Below, one piece after another: positions 49,703 through 58,120 of a stretch of 64,000 bases of DNA (its first letter is position 1; every line of letters starts with the position of its first letter). The notes beneath the pieces are model-generated. The model did no database searches, was not told where the DNA came from, and worked only from the letters and a program-made list of their open reading frames with translations. Position numbers and translations under genes: made by a program. The DNA is from Couchioplanes caeruleus (GTDB lineage: Bacteria; Actinomycetota; Actinomycetes; Mycobacteriales; Micromonosporaceae), in contig NZ_RJKL01000001.1 of assembly GCF_003751945.1 (NCBI RefSeq), positions 1,612,001 to 1,676,000 on the forward strand, given 5' to 3'.

Positions 49703-52700
49703 CAGTAGGTCACCTCCTGCGACCGGCGGCGGATCACGGTGACCTCGTCACGCTGGTTACCGGTCGGGCCGAGATAGTTGAACGCGAACGAGAGCTGGGC
49801 GTAGCCGCCGATGATGTGGCTCGGTTTGATCAGCAGCCGGGTCAGCGAGTTGTGGATACCACCGCGCCGCCCGTTGACCTCGGCCTTCGGCACATCGATC
49901 ACCCGCTCCTGGGCGTGGTACATGTAGACGGTGCCCTCGGGCATCTTGTGGGTCACCACGGCCCGGCACACCACCACGCCGTTGCGGTTCACCGCCTCGA
50001 TCCACTCGTTGTCCCGCACGCCGATCTTCGCGGCGTCGGCCTCACTCATCCACATCGTCGGGCCACCGCGGGACAACGTCAGCATGATCAGGTTGTCCTG
50101 GTACTCGGAGTGGATCGACCACTTCGAGTGCGGCGTCAGATACCGCACGGTCAGTTCCAGTTCGCCGTTGCGGCCGAGCCGTGGTTCGCCGAAGAGCTTG
50201 TGCATGTCCAGCGGCGGCCGGAACACCGGCAGCTCCTCCCCCAGTTCCTGCATCCAGTCGTGGTCGAGGTAGAAGTGCTGCCGCCCGGTCAGCGTGTGCC
50301 ACGGCTTGAGCCGCTCGGTGTTGATGGTGAACGGCGAGTACCGGCGGCCGCCGTGCTCGCTGCCCGACCACTCCGGACTGGTGATCACCGGCACCGGCCG
50401 CGACTGGCAGTCGGCGAAGCGGATCTGCTTGCCCTCGTGCTCGGACGACATGTCCGCCAGCTTCTGCCCCGTCCGCCGCTCGAGGAAGTGGAACCCCTCG
50501 GTGGCGACCCGACCGTTCGTGGTGCCCGCCAGCGCCAGGATCGCCTCGCAGGCCCGGATGTCGGTGTCCAGCCGCGGACGGCCGTCCGCGACGCCGCCCC
50601 GCACGGTGCCGTTGACCTTCTTCAGAAACTCGATCTCCGGATTGACGTCCACGGTGACGGCCTTGGTGGTCGTGCCGAGCCGATCCAACAGGGGCCCCAG
50701 CGCCCCCATCTTCGCGCTGACGGCGCCGTAGTCACGCTCGACCACGAGGAACTTCGGCATCGTCTTACCGGGTATCGCCTCGGTCTCGCCGGTCTTCCAG
50801 TCCCGCACCACCCCGCCCGGCGTCGCCATCGCGTCCGGAGTGTCGTGCAGCAGCGGCGCGGCGACCAGGTCCTTGCGCACGCCCAGGCGCGGCCCGGCAA
50901 GCTCGGAGAACACCTTCGCGATGCCGTGGAACGCGTCGAAGTCGGTGCGGGTCTGCCACGGCGGATTGATCGCCGGGGTGAACGCGTGCACGAACGGGTG
51001 CATGTCCGTGGTATTCAGGTCGTGCTTCTCGTACCAGGTGGCGGCCGGCAGCACGATGTCGGAGAACAGCGTGGTGGACGTCATCCGGAAGTCCAGCGAC
51101 AGCAGCAGGTCGAGCTTGCCTTCCGGCGCCTCGTCGTGCCACACCACGTCCGTGGGGCGACGCTCCCGCGGTGCCTCGGCGGCGCGCAGGTTCGAGTCGG
51201 TGCCCAGCAGGTGCCGCAGGAAGTACTCGTTGCCCTTCGCCGACGAGCCCAGCAGGTTGGCCCGCCACACCGTCAGCACCCGCGGCCAGTTCTGCGGCGC
51301 GTCCGGATCGGTGCACGCGAACCCGAGCCGGCCGTCGACGAGCTCCTTGGCCACATGAGCGGCGGGATTGTCGGGCGCGGCCGCCAGCGCCTCGTCCGCG
51401 ACGTCGAGCGGGTTACGGTCGAACGTCGGCATCGACGGCATCCAGCCCAGCCGCGCCGACTGGGCCAGCAGGTCGGCGGTGTGCCTGCCGGCGAAGGTAC
51501 CGCGGCCGAGCGGGGAGGCGAGCACTCCCGCGTCGTACTGGTCGTAACGCCACTGGTCGGTGTGCAGGTACCAGAACGCGGTCCCGATCATCTGCCGCGG
51601 CGGACGGACCCAGTCCAGGCCGAACGCAAGCTGCGACCAGCCGGTGACCGGCCGGCACTTCTCCTGCCCGACGTAGTGCGCCCACCCTCCCCCGTTGACC
51701 CCCTGACAGCCGGTCAACGTGGTCAGCGCGAGCATCGCCCGGTACGTGGCATCGGAGTGGAACCAGTGGTTCGTCCCCGCCCCCATGAGGATCATCGACC
51801 GGCCGCCGGAGCGCTCGGCATTGTCGGCGAACTCCCGGGCGATCCGCGCCACCGCGGCCGCGGGGACACCGGTGATCGGCTCCTGCCAGGCGGGCGTGTA
51901 GGGGACATCCGGGTCGTCGTAGCCGGTGGGCCAGGTCCCCGGCAGGCCCGGGCGTGACACCCCGTACTGGGCGAGCATCAGATCGAGGACGGTCGTGACG
52001 ACCTTTCCCGCTGCCGTCGCCGTCGGCACGCCCCGGCGCATCAGCTCCGGGGTGTCGTTGTCGAACCGCGGCAGCAGCACCGCGACCCCGTCACCACCGG
52101 CGCAGCTCAACCGGGGCGCGATGTCACCGAGGTCGAGGTTCCACTTACCGACACCGGCCTCGCTGAACCGGTCACCCAGCGACCCGTTCGGCACCGCCGG
52201 CGCGTCCGTAGCGGTGTCCCACACCACCGGCCGGAACGCCGCTTCGGCATCCGTCGCGCCCAGATCGGCGGCAGTGACGAATTTGCCCGGCCGGAAGCCG
52301 CCGCCCTCGACCGGTTCCAGAGTCACCAGATACGGAAGGTCGGTGAAGCGGGAGACGTAGTCGACGAACCGCGGGGTCGTCCTGTCGACGAAGAACTCCT
52401 TCAGCACGACGTGGCCCATCGCCATCGCCAGGGCGCCGTCGGTGCCGGGCTGCGCCGGCAGCCAGTCGTCGGCGAACTTGACGTTGTCGGCGTAGTCCGG
52501 GCTGACGACCACGACCTTCTGCCCGCGGTAACGGGCCTCGGCCATCCAGTGCGCGTCCGGGGTACGGGTCACCGGCACGTTGGAGCCCCACATGATCAGG
52601 TACGAGGCGTCCCACCAGTCGCCGGACTCCGGCACGTCGGTCTGGTCGCCGAACATCTGCGGCGAGGCCACCGGCAGGTCGGCGTACCAGTCGTAAAACG

Positions 52701-53370
52701 ACAGCATGCTGCCGCCGATCAGCGACAGGAACCGGGCACCGACCGCATGCGACACCATCGACATAGCCGGAATCGGCGAGAAGCCGGCGACCCGGTCCGG
52801 GCCGTACTTCTGGATAGCGTGCACGTGCGCGGCGGCGATCATCTCCTGCGCCTCGTCCCACGTCACCCGCACCAGGCCGCCCCTGCCGCGCGCCTTCTGA
52901 TAACGGCGCCGCCGCTGCGGGTCGTTCTGGATGTCCGCCCAGGCGGCGACCGGGTCACCGCCGAGGCGACGCTTCGCCTCCCGAAACATCTCCACCAGCA
53001 CGCCCCGCGCGTACGGATACCGCACCCGCGTCGGCGAATACGTGTACCAGGAGAACGCCGCACCCCGGGGGCAACCCCGCGGCTCGTACTCCGGCCGGTC
53101 GGCGCCGACGCTCGGGTAGTCGGTCTGCTGTTGCTCCCAGGTGATGATGCCGTCCTTGACGTACACCTTCCACGAGCAGGAACCGGTGCAGTTCACCCCA
53201 TGGGTGGAGCGCACCACCTTGTCGTAGGACCAGCGGTCGCGGTAGAACGCGTCCGCCTCCCGGCCACCGATCTGATGCAACGTGCGCCCGTCGGCGGACA
53301 CCTCCGCCCGGCGCACCAGGCCACCAACCGCCAACAGTGCCCGGCCCGCCTGCTCCGTCGTGCCCGCCAT
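49702..53370 (-). CDS. narG: Respiratory nitrate reductase alpha (catalytic) subunit
   Basis: About 1222 aa from ATG 53370 (GGAG upstream). The N-terminal cluster region STHGVNCTGSCSWKVYVKDGI and WEQQQTDYPS are NarG signatures, as are PRGAAFSWYTYSPTRVRYPYARG, GGSMLSFYDWYADLP, MWGSNVPVTRTPDAHW and the C-terminal YMYHAQERVIDVPK and RLLIKPSHIIGGYAQLSFAFNY. The molybdo-bis-MGD site reduces nitrate to nitrite. There is no twin-arginine signal, so it faces the cytoplasm. It heads narGHJI-narK, all joined by 1-4 bp overlaps. Confidence 0.98.
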   Translation of the reverse strand: MAGTTEQAGRALLAVGGLVRRAEVSADGRTLHQIGGREADAFYRDRWSYDKVVRSTHGVNCTGSCSWKVYVKDGIITWEQQQTDYPSVGADRPEYEPRGCPRGAAFSWYTYSPTRVRYPYARGVLVEMFREAKRRLGGDPVAAWADIQNDPQRRRRYQKARGRGGLVRVTWDEAQEMIAAAHVHAIQKYGPDRVAGFSPIPAMSMVSHAVGARFLSLIGGSMLSFYDWYADLPVASPQMFGDQTDVPESGDWWDASYLIMWGSNVPVTRTPDAHWMAEARYRGQKVVVVSPDYADNVKFADDWLPAQPGTDGALAMAMGHVVLKEFFVDRTTPRFVDYVSRFTDLPYLVTLEPVEGGGFRPGKFVTAADLGATDAEAAFRPVVWDTATDAPAVPNGSLGDRFSEAGVGKWNLDLGDIAPRLSCAGGDGVAVLLPRFDNDTPELMRRGVPTATAAGKVVTTVLDLMLAQYGVSRPGLPGTWPTGYDDPDVPYTPAWQEPITGVPAAAVARIAREFADNAERSGGRSMILMGAGTNHWFHSDATYRAMLALTTLTGCQGVNGGGWAHYVGQEKCRPVTGWSQLAFGLDWVRPPRQMIGTAFWYLHTDQWRYDQYDAGVLASPLGRGTFAGRHTADLLAQSARLGWMPSMPTFDRNPLDVADEALAAAPDNPAAHVAKELVDGRLGFACTDPDAPQNWPRVLTVWRANLLGSSAKGNEYFLRHLLGTDSNLRAAEAPRERRPTDVVWHDEAPEGKLDLLLSLDFRMTSTTLFSDIVLPAATWYEKHDLNTTDMHPFVHAFTPAINPPWQTRTDFDAFHGIAKVFSELAGPRLGVRKDLVAAPLLHDTPDAMATPGGVVRDWKTGETEAIPGKTMPKFLVVERDYGAVSAKMGALGPLLDRLGTTTKAVTVDVNPEIEFLKKVNGTVRGGVADGRPRLDTDIRACEAILALAGTTNGRVATEGFHFLERRTGQKLADMSSEHEGKQIRFADCQSRPVPVITSPEWSGSEHGGRRYSPFTINTERLKPWHTLTGRQHFYLDHDWMQELGEELPVFRPPLDMHKLFGEPRLGRNGELELTVRYLTPHSKWSIHSEYQDNLIMLTLSRGGPTMWMSEADAAKIGVRDNEWIEAVNRNGVVVCRAVVTHKMPEGTVYMYHAQERVIDVPKAEVNGRRGGIHNSLTRLLIKPSHIIGGYAQLSFAFNYLGPTGNQRDEVTVIRRRSQEVTY

Positions 53371-53534
53371 CGCACCATCTCCAATTTCGCCTGGTACGAC
53401 CAATCTTGGGCGATGAGATGACGGTCGTAACCGGAACGCGTATTTCCGCCCTCGATTCAACTCCGTTGCCGACTGAGGGGAAGGGGCCGGAGGTCCCGAG
53501 GTCCCGGGTCATCGGACCCCGGCTCGGTGCCCGG

Positions 53535-54206
53535 CTACGGGCGGAGCAGCACCTTGATCGCCCGGCGTTCGTATGGCCCGGTAGCCCTCGGCGGCCCGGT
53601 CGAGAGGCAGCTCGAGGTCGAAGACCCGGCCGGGGTTGATCTGCCCGTTCCGGATCCGCTCCAGCAGGTCGGGCAGGAACCTGCGGACCGGTGCCGGCCC
53701 GCCGTGAAGATGCACCCCGGAGAAGAACAGCTCCATGCCCGGTAGCGTGACCTCGTGGGCGACGCCGACGTAGCCGACGTGCCCGCCGGCCCGGGTGGAA
53801 CGGATGGCCTGCAGCATCGACTCCTGGGTGCCGACCGCCTCGATGACCGAGTGCGCGCCGAGCTCGCCCTCGAGTTCGGCGTCACCGACATCGTCACCGA
53901 ACGCGGCGACGAAGGCGTGGCCCGGATCAAGGACCTCACCGGCGGGCGATCCTGACCCGCTCGGCCTGGGCACCGTCGGGAGCCGCCGACTGCCGCTGCA
54001 CGCAGTGGGTCTGGTAACCCGCCCGGCAGATCTCGCAGGTGTTGTCGGAGGCGAAGAACGAGCCCACCACGAACTGGCCGGGCGGGACCGTGGTCACCGC
54101 CGACCCGACCTCCTCGACGATGCCGGCGTACTCGTGGCCCATCGGGCGCGGCCTGCGGAGCGCGTCGATCCCCCGGTAGGGCCACAGGTCGGAGCGTCCG
54201 GCGCCG
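53535..54206 (-). pseudogene. Zinc-type alcohol dehydrogenase, truncated and internally inverted
   Basis: Leftwards, the frame starts in mid-domain (RSDLWPYRG), continues MGHEYAGIVEEVGSAVTTVPPGQFVVGSFFAS, the structural-zinc region CEICRAGYQTHC and AQAERVRI, then stops. The Rossmann region that should follow is missing. A segment LALEFGVTDIVTERGDEG and VARIKDLTGG of the same family lies on the opposite strand at about 53858-53947. The leftward frame then resumes with GAHSVIEAVGTQESMLQAI to VFDLELPLDRAAEGYRA, and a frameshift leads to ERRAIKVLLRP and the stop. The N-terminus, about 100 central residues and the reading frame are lost. Confidence 0.85.
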
Positions 54207-55649
54207 CTACTCGGTGACCTCGCCGATCAGCTCGTCCGAGCCGCCGAACGCGCCGGCCGGCCAGTGCCGCGCCCACCGTTGGTCATCCTCCACCTGGGCG
54301 GCGAGCGAGACCAGCAGCGGCTCGCTGTACGCCGGACCCAGCAACTGGGCGCCGACCGGCAGCCCGTCCGGGGTGAAGCCGGCCGGCACGTTCACCCCGG
54401 GCCAGCCGAGGACGTTCCACGGCCAGGCGTACGGGCACGCGGCGATCATCGCCCGGTCCGTGCCCCAGCCGGACATCGCGGCCCAGGCGCCGATCTTCGG
54501 CGGCGGGACGGCCGTGGTCGGCGTCAGCACCACGTCGCACCGGGTGAAGACGGCCCCGATGCGACGGCGCAGGCGGGCGTCGGCGGCCCAGGACAGGCGC
54601 AGCGCGGCCCCGCCCAGCAGCCGTCCCTGGCGGGCGGTGTGCCGGGTCCGGGGATCCAGGACCGCCCGGTCCGGCACCCGCCGGGTCCAGTCCCGGACGC
54701 CGGCGGCCGCCCGGGGGACGAAGGCGAGGCCGATCAGCCCGTAGCGCGGATCCTCCTCGACGATGTCGTGCCCGAGCCGGGCCAGGGTCGCCGCCAGGTC
54801 GGTGACGGCGCGGCGCACGGCCGGGTCCACCGGCCGGGATATGCCGCCGGCGAAGGCGCTGCGGAACGACAACGCGATGCGCAGGCGGCCCGGATCGCGC
54901 CGCACGGCCGGCAGGACCTGCACCGGCGGCGGCCGGTGCAGGTCGCCGGCGTGGCTGCCGGCGGCGGCGTCGAGCAGCAGCGCCGCGTCGGCGACGGTAC
55001 GGGCCAGCGGCCCGTAGCCGGTCAGGCCGTGGAAGGCCTCCGGGTGCGGCCAGGTGGAGACGCGCCCGCGTTGCGGCTTGATGCCGACCAGGTGGGTCCA
55101 GGCGGCCGGGATGCGCACCGAGCCCGCGCCGTCCGAGCCGAGGGCCGCCGGCACCAGACCGGCGGCGACGGCGGCCGCCGCGCCGCCGGAGGAACCGCCG
55201 GGCGTACGGTCCGGCGCCCACGGGTTGCGGGTGGCGCCGAAGGCCGGTCCCTCGGTGAAGGGCCACTGGCCCAGCTCACAGGTGTTGGTCTTGCCCAGCA
55301 CGATGGCGCCGGCGGCGCGCAACCGGCGTACCGCCTCGGCGTCGACCTGCTGTGGCGGAAACTCGCCGTCGCAGCCGAACGCCGTCGGGTCTCCGGCCAC
55401 GTCGATGTCGTCCTTGACCGCCACCGGAACGCCGAGCAGCGGCAGCCGTACGCCGGCGGCGAGCCGGCGGTCGGCCGCGTCGGCCTCGGCGAGCGCGGCC
55501 TCGCCCCGTACCCGGCGGAAGGCGTTGAGCGTCCCGTGGGTCGCCTCGATGCGCCGCAGCGCCCGCTCGACGAGCGACCGCGACGTGACGGCGCCCTCGG
55601 CGAGGGCGTGCGCCTGAGCGGTGAGGCCGTCGGGAGCCACACTGGCCAT
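54207..55649 (-). CDS. Amidase-signature-family hydrolase
   Basis: 480 aa from ATG 55649 (GGGGGAC upstream). The Ser-cisSer-Lys catalytic set is recognisable: Lys in VPVAVKDDIDVAG, the Gly/Ser loop TPGGSSGGAAAAVAAGLVP and the nucleophile region GSDGAGSVRIPAAWTHLVGIKP. Other blocks are VLGKTNTCELGQWPFTEGP, GPLARTVADAALLLD and WPGVNVPAGFTPDGLPVGAQLLGP. The family hydrolyses amides such as indoleacetamide or the glutamine of mischarged tRNA; lack of gatB/gatC neighbours argues for a stand-alone amidase. Its 3' end abuts the broken dehydrogenase. Confidence 0.9.
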   Translation of the reverse strand: MASVAPDGLTAQAHALAEGAVTSRSLVERALRRIEATHGTLNAFRRVRGEAALAEADAADRRLAAGVRLPLLGVPVAVKDDIDVAGDPTAFGCDGEFPPQQVDAEAVRRLRAAGAIVLGKTNTCELGQWPFTEGPAFGATRNPWAPDRTPGGSSGGAAAAVAAGLVPAALGSDGAGSVRIPAAWTHLVGIKPQRGRVSTWPHPEAFHGLTGYGPLARTVADAALLLDAAAGSHAGDLHRPPPVQVLPAVRRDPGRLRIALSFRSAFAGGISRPVDPAVRRAVTDLAATLARLGHDIVEEDPRYGLIGLAFVPRAAAGVRDWTRRVPDRAVLDPRTRHTARQGRLLGGAALRLSWAADARLRRRIGAVFTRCDVVLTPTTAVPPPKIGAWAAMSGWGTDRAMIAACPYAWPWNVLGWPGVNVPAGFTPDGLPVGAQLLGPAYSEPLLVSLAAQVEDDQRWARHWPAGAFGGSDELIGEVTE

Positions 55650-55735
55650 GGAGTCCCCCTGTCGTCGTCGCGGTGGATCGAAACGAAACGATAGGTAACG
55701 GAAGGCGTCACGTATAGCTTGATCTCGATAGAAGC

Positions 55736-56755
55736 TCAGGCGAGGAGTCCGGGCGGCAGGTAGAGACCCCGGTCAGCGGCGCGCACGACGGCGGCGGCGT
55801 TGCTGGGGGCGCCGAGTTTGGTGCGGGCGTGCTCTAGGGCGGAGCGCAGGGCGCGGGTGGAGATGTGCAGGCGTGCGGCGCTGTGCGGCTCGCTCCAGCC
55901 GGCGACGAGCATGCCGAGAACGGACATCTCCTGGTGGCTGAGGCGGTGCAGGTTCCCGGGCGGGCGCAGCATGACGACCGCGTCGAGGTCGTACGGTGGC
56001 TGGTCGGGGCAGGCCAGCATGATCACTCGCAGGTAGCCGGGCGGGTCGGGATACCGGGTGGGAGTAAGGAAGGTCGCGCGGCTGTCTCCGTCGGCGTAGC
56101 ACGCGGCGGCCTCGGCCAGCACGGATGAGCCGGGGGTCAGCAGGCCGTGCCCGGGCAGGCCGGGGACCGGCGCCGTGGCGCCGCTGCGGGTGAGCATGAC
56201 GCCGGCGATGGCGTCGGTGATCAGGGCGGCCAGCGCGGTGATGGTGCGCAACGGGTCGATCGCATGCGCGATCACGGGGGCGATCCTGGCGAGCAGGTTG
56301 CGGGTTTCGTCGTCGACCGGGGTCCGGCTCCGGGTATGGGTGGCGAGTATGCCGAGGTAGCGGCCGTCGCTGGTGCGCAGGGGAATGCCGATGCCCTCGC
56401 CGAATCCGGCGGGGGCCATGTAGGTGGCCCAGCCGGGCAGCTCGAGGGGCGGCACCGGAAGGTCCATGACACGCATCGGTCTGTCGCTGCGGTCGAGCCC
56501 CAGCCTCTCCACGCTGAGGAGGAAGTCCGCGCTGTGCAGGTGCTCGACCACCGCGGACGGGTAGCCGTGACAGATCAGCGGAGGCTGCCGGCGCCGGTCG
56601 GCTTCCAGCAGAGTGACGCAGGCCGCGTCGAAGGACATGACGCCGCGCAGGGGTTCGAGCAGCGCCTCAGCGCGTTCGGCGACGCCGGCGCTGAGGCCGG
56701 CGACGGCCGCGATCTGGGCGGTGAGCATGACGGCAACGGACGATCTTCTGGACAT
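55736..56755 (-). CDS. GAF-domain LuxR-type regulator
   Basis: About 339 aa from ATG 56755 (AGGCGGA upstream); ATG 56788 gives an 11-residue extension. Residues 30-190 look like a GAF-type sensor (VMSFDAACVTLLEADRRRQPPLICHGYPSAVVEHL; GFGEGIGIPLRTSDGRYLGILATH). The C-terminus is a LuxR-like helix-turn-helix: LHRLSHQEMSVLGMLVAGWSEPHSAARLHISTRALRSALEHARTKLGA. The usual NKEIA block is altered to EPHSAA. It is divergent from the VIT1/CCC1 gene across a 180-bp region. The ligand is unknown. Confidence 0.75.
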   Translation of the reverse strand: MSRRSSVAVMLTAQIAAVAGLSAGVAERAEALLEPLRGVMSFDAACVTLLEADRRRQPPLICHGYPSAVVEHLHSADFLLSVERLGLDRSDRPMRVMDLPVPPLELPGWATYMAPAGFGEGIGIPLRTSDGRYLGILATHTRSRTPVDDETRNLLARIAPVIAHAIDPLRTITALAALITDAIAGVMLTRSGATAPVPGLPGHGLLTPGSSVLAEAAACYADGDSRATFLTPTRYPDPPGYLRVIMLACPDQPPYDLDAVVMLRPPGNLHRLSHQEMSVLGMLVAGWSEPHSAARLHISTRALRSALEHARTKLGAPSNAAAVVRAADRGLYLPPGLLA

Positions 56756-56971
56756 GGGCAGTCCGCCTGTTCCGGTGGTCAACTCCATCGGGGGTCCGTG
56801 CTGCGGCGGCGGCGCTGCCTCCGTGGGGGATAAAGATCCAAATCTTCTGATGTATCGCTATGGCGTCCAGCCTAGAGCCTGCCTACTGTGCGTATCCGAT
56901 CGTGGACGCGCCAGCTTCGCCGGCGGCGTATCATCGGCCGGCTTTCCACTCTGATGGTTCGAGGAGCTGCT

Positions 56972-57679
56972 GTGGTCATGCACGCCGGTGAGCCGCATGA
57001 CGCCGCCGTGTCCGGGCGCCTGAACTGGCTGCGCGCCGGGGTGCTGGGCGCCAACGACGGGATCGTGTCGACCGCCGGCCTGGTGGTCGGCGTGGCCGGG
57101 GCCACCACCTCGACCGGGCCGATCCTGACCGCCGGGGTCGCGGGCCTGGTCGCGGGCGCGGTGTCGATGGCGCTGGGCGAGTACGTGTCGGTCAGCAGCC
57201 AGCGCGACACCGAAAACGCCCTGCTGGACAAGGAGCGCCATGAACTCGCCGCGTTCCCCGAGGAGGAGTTCGAGGAACTGGTCGCGCTCTACGAGGCGAA
57301 GGGGCTCAGCGCGACGACCGCCCGGCAGGTGGCCCGGGAGCTGACCGACAATGACGCGTTCGCCGCGCACGCCGACATCGAACTGCGCCTCGATCCGGAC
57401 GAACTGACCAACCCGTGGCAGGCGGCCGGCGCCTCCGCGATCGCATTCACGGCGGGTTCTCTGCTGCCGCTGACCGCGATCCTGCTGCCGCCCCCCGGGA
57501 TCCGGGCCGTCGTCACGTTCGGCGTGGTCGTCGCCGCGCTCGCCGCCACCGGCTACCTCAGTGCCCGGCTCGGCGGCGCGCGGCCGGGCCGGGCGGTGCT
57601 GCGGCTGGTGGTGGGCGGTGCGGTGGCGATGGTCGCCACGTACGGCATCGGCGCGCTCGTCGGCACGACCGTCGGCTGA
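56972..57679 (+). CDS. VIT1/CCC1-family iron/manganese transporter
   Basis: About 235 aa from GTG 56972 (GAGGAG 5 nt upstream); ATG 56978 is an in-frame alternative. Blocks LNWLRAGVLGANDGIVSTAGLVVGVAGA, AGVAGLVAGAVSMALGEYVSVSSQRDTENALLDKE, a cytoplasmic Glu-rich metal-sensing helix (EEEFEELVALYEAKGLSATTARQVA) and ASAIAFTAGSLLPLTAIL identify the family. Plant and yeast members move Fe2+ or Mn2+ into vacuoles; bacterial ones are thought to export Fe2+ or Mn2+. It converges with a small membrane protein gene. Confidence 0.92.
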   Translation: MVMHAGEPHDAAVSGRLNWLRAGVLGANDGIVSTAGLVVGVAGATTSTGPILTAGVAGLVAGAVSMALGEYVSVSSQRDTENALLDKERHELAAFPEEEFEELVALYEAKGLSATTARQVARELTDNDAFAAHADIELRLDPDELTNPWQAAGASAIAFTAGSLLPLTAILLPPPGIRAVVTFGVVVAALAATGYLSARLGGARPGRAVLRLVVGGAVAMVATYGIGALVGTTVG

Positions 57680-57690
57680 CGCCCGGAGGG

Positions 57691-58032
57691 CTACCGGTGC
57701 TCGCCTCCCTGCGACCCGTGCAGGCGGGCGTTCCGTTCGCCCATGGCCTCGGCGCCGGCGGCGTCGAGGTCCGGACGGCGACGCCGGTACACCAGGTACT
57801 GCACCCCGACGAGAACCAGGCCGAGGACGGAGATGGCGGCCAGCAGGCTGATGGCCCACCAGGCGGCTGCCGACAGGAGGGCGTATCTGCCGTCGAGGGC
57901 CGCCGAGAGCACCAGGATGTGGAGGGCGGCAAGCAGCACCGCCACGACGAGGCCGAGGGAGCAGCGCCGCGTCTCGGCCCTGAGTCGCTGCCTGATATGC
58001 GCGGTATGGTCGCCGTGGTAGACCCTGGGCAC
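57691..58032 (-). CDS. Small two-helix membrane protein
   Basis: About 113 aa from GTG 58032; an in-frame start at 58062 is also possible. Two hydrophobic segments (LGLVVAVLLAALHILVLSAAL and AAWWAISLLAAISVLGLVLVGVQYLVY) lie between a basic N-terminus (HIRQRLRAETRRC) and a polar tail (RRRRPDLDAAGAEAMGERN). No family is recognised. It faces away from the divergent Ser/Thr kinase gene and could share its control region. Confidence 0.5.
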   Translation of the reverse strand: MPRVYHGDHTAHIRQRLRAETRRCSLGLVVAVLLAALHILVLSAALDGRYALLSAAAWWAISLLAAISVLGLVLVGVQYLVYRRRRPDLDAAGAEAMGERNARLHGSQGGEHR

Positions 58033-58106
58033 CCGGCCAGTGTGCCATCCCGGCCGGCGCACCTTCTCGCAGGTCGACGACGGTTTCGCGGGAACGGGAA
58101 GATCGG

Positions 58107-58112
58107 TAGCCT
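58107..58112 (+). promoter_or_regulatory. -10-like TAGCCT just before the kinase start
   Basis: TAGCCT ends 8 nt before the ATG at 58121 and no Shine-Dalgarno sequence is present, suggesting a nearly leaderless transcript like that proposed at 40658. Confidence 0.35.
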
Positions 58113-58120
58113 AGGCCACC

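Noticed and set aside
53387..53415. TCGCC...GGCGA partial inverted repeat upstream of narG
   Set aside because: Only 5-bp GC arms with a long spacer; not distinguishable from background.
55680..55711. GAAAC, GTAAC and GTCAC motifs upstream of the amidase, like a GlnR site
   Set aside because: The spacings (5 and 7 bp, and wrong order) do not match the GTnAC-N6-GAAAC pattern.
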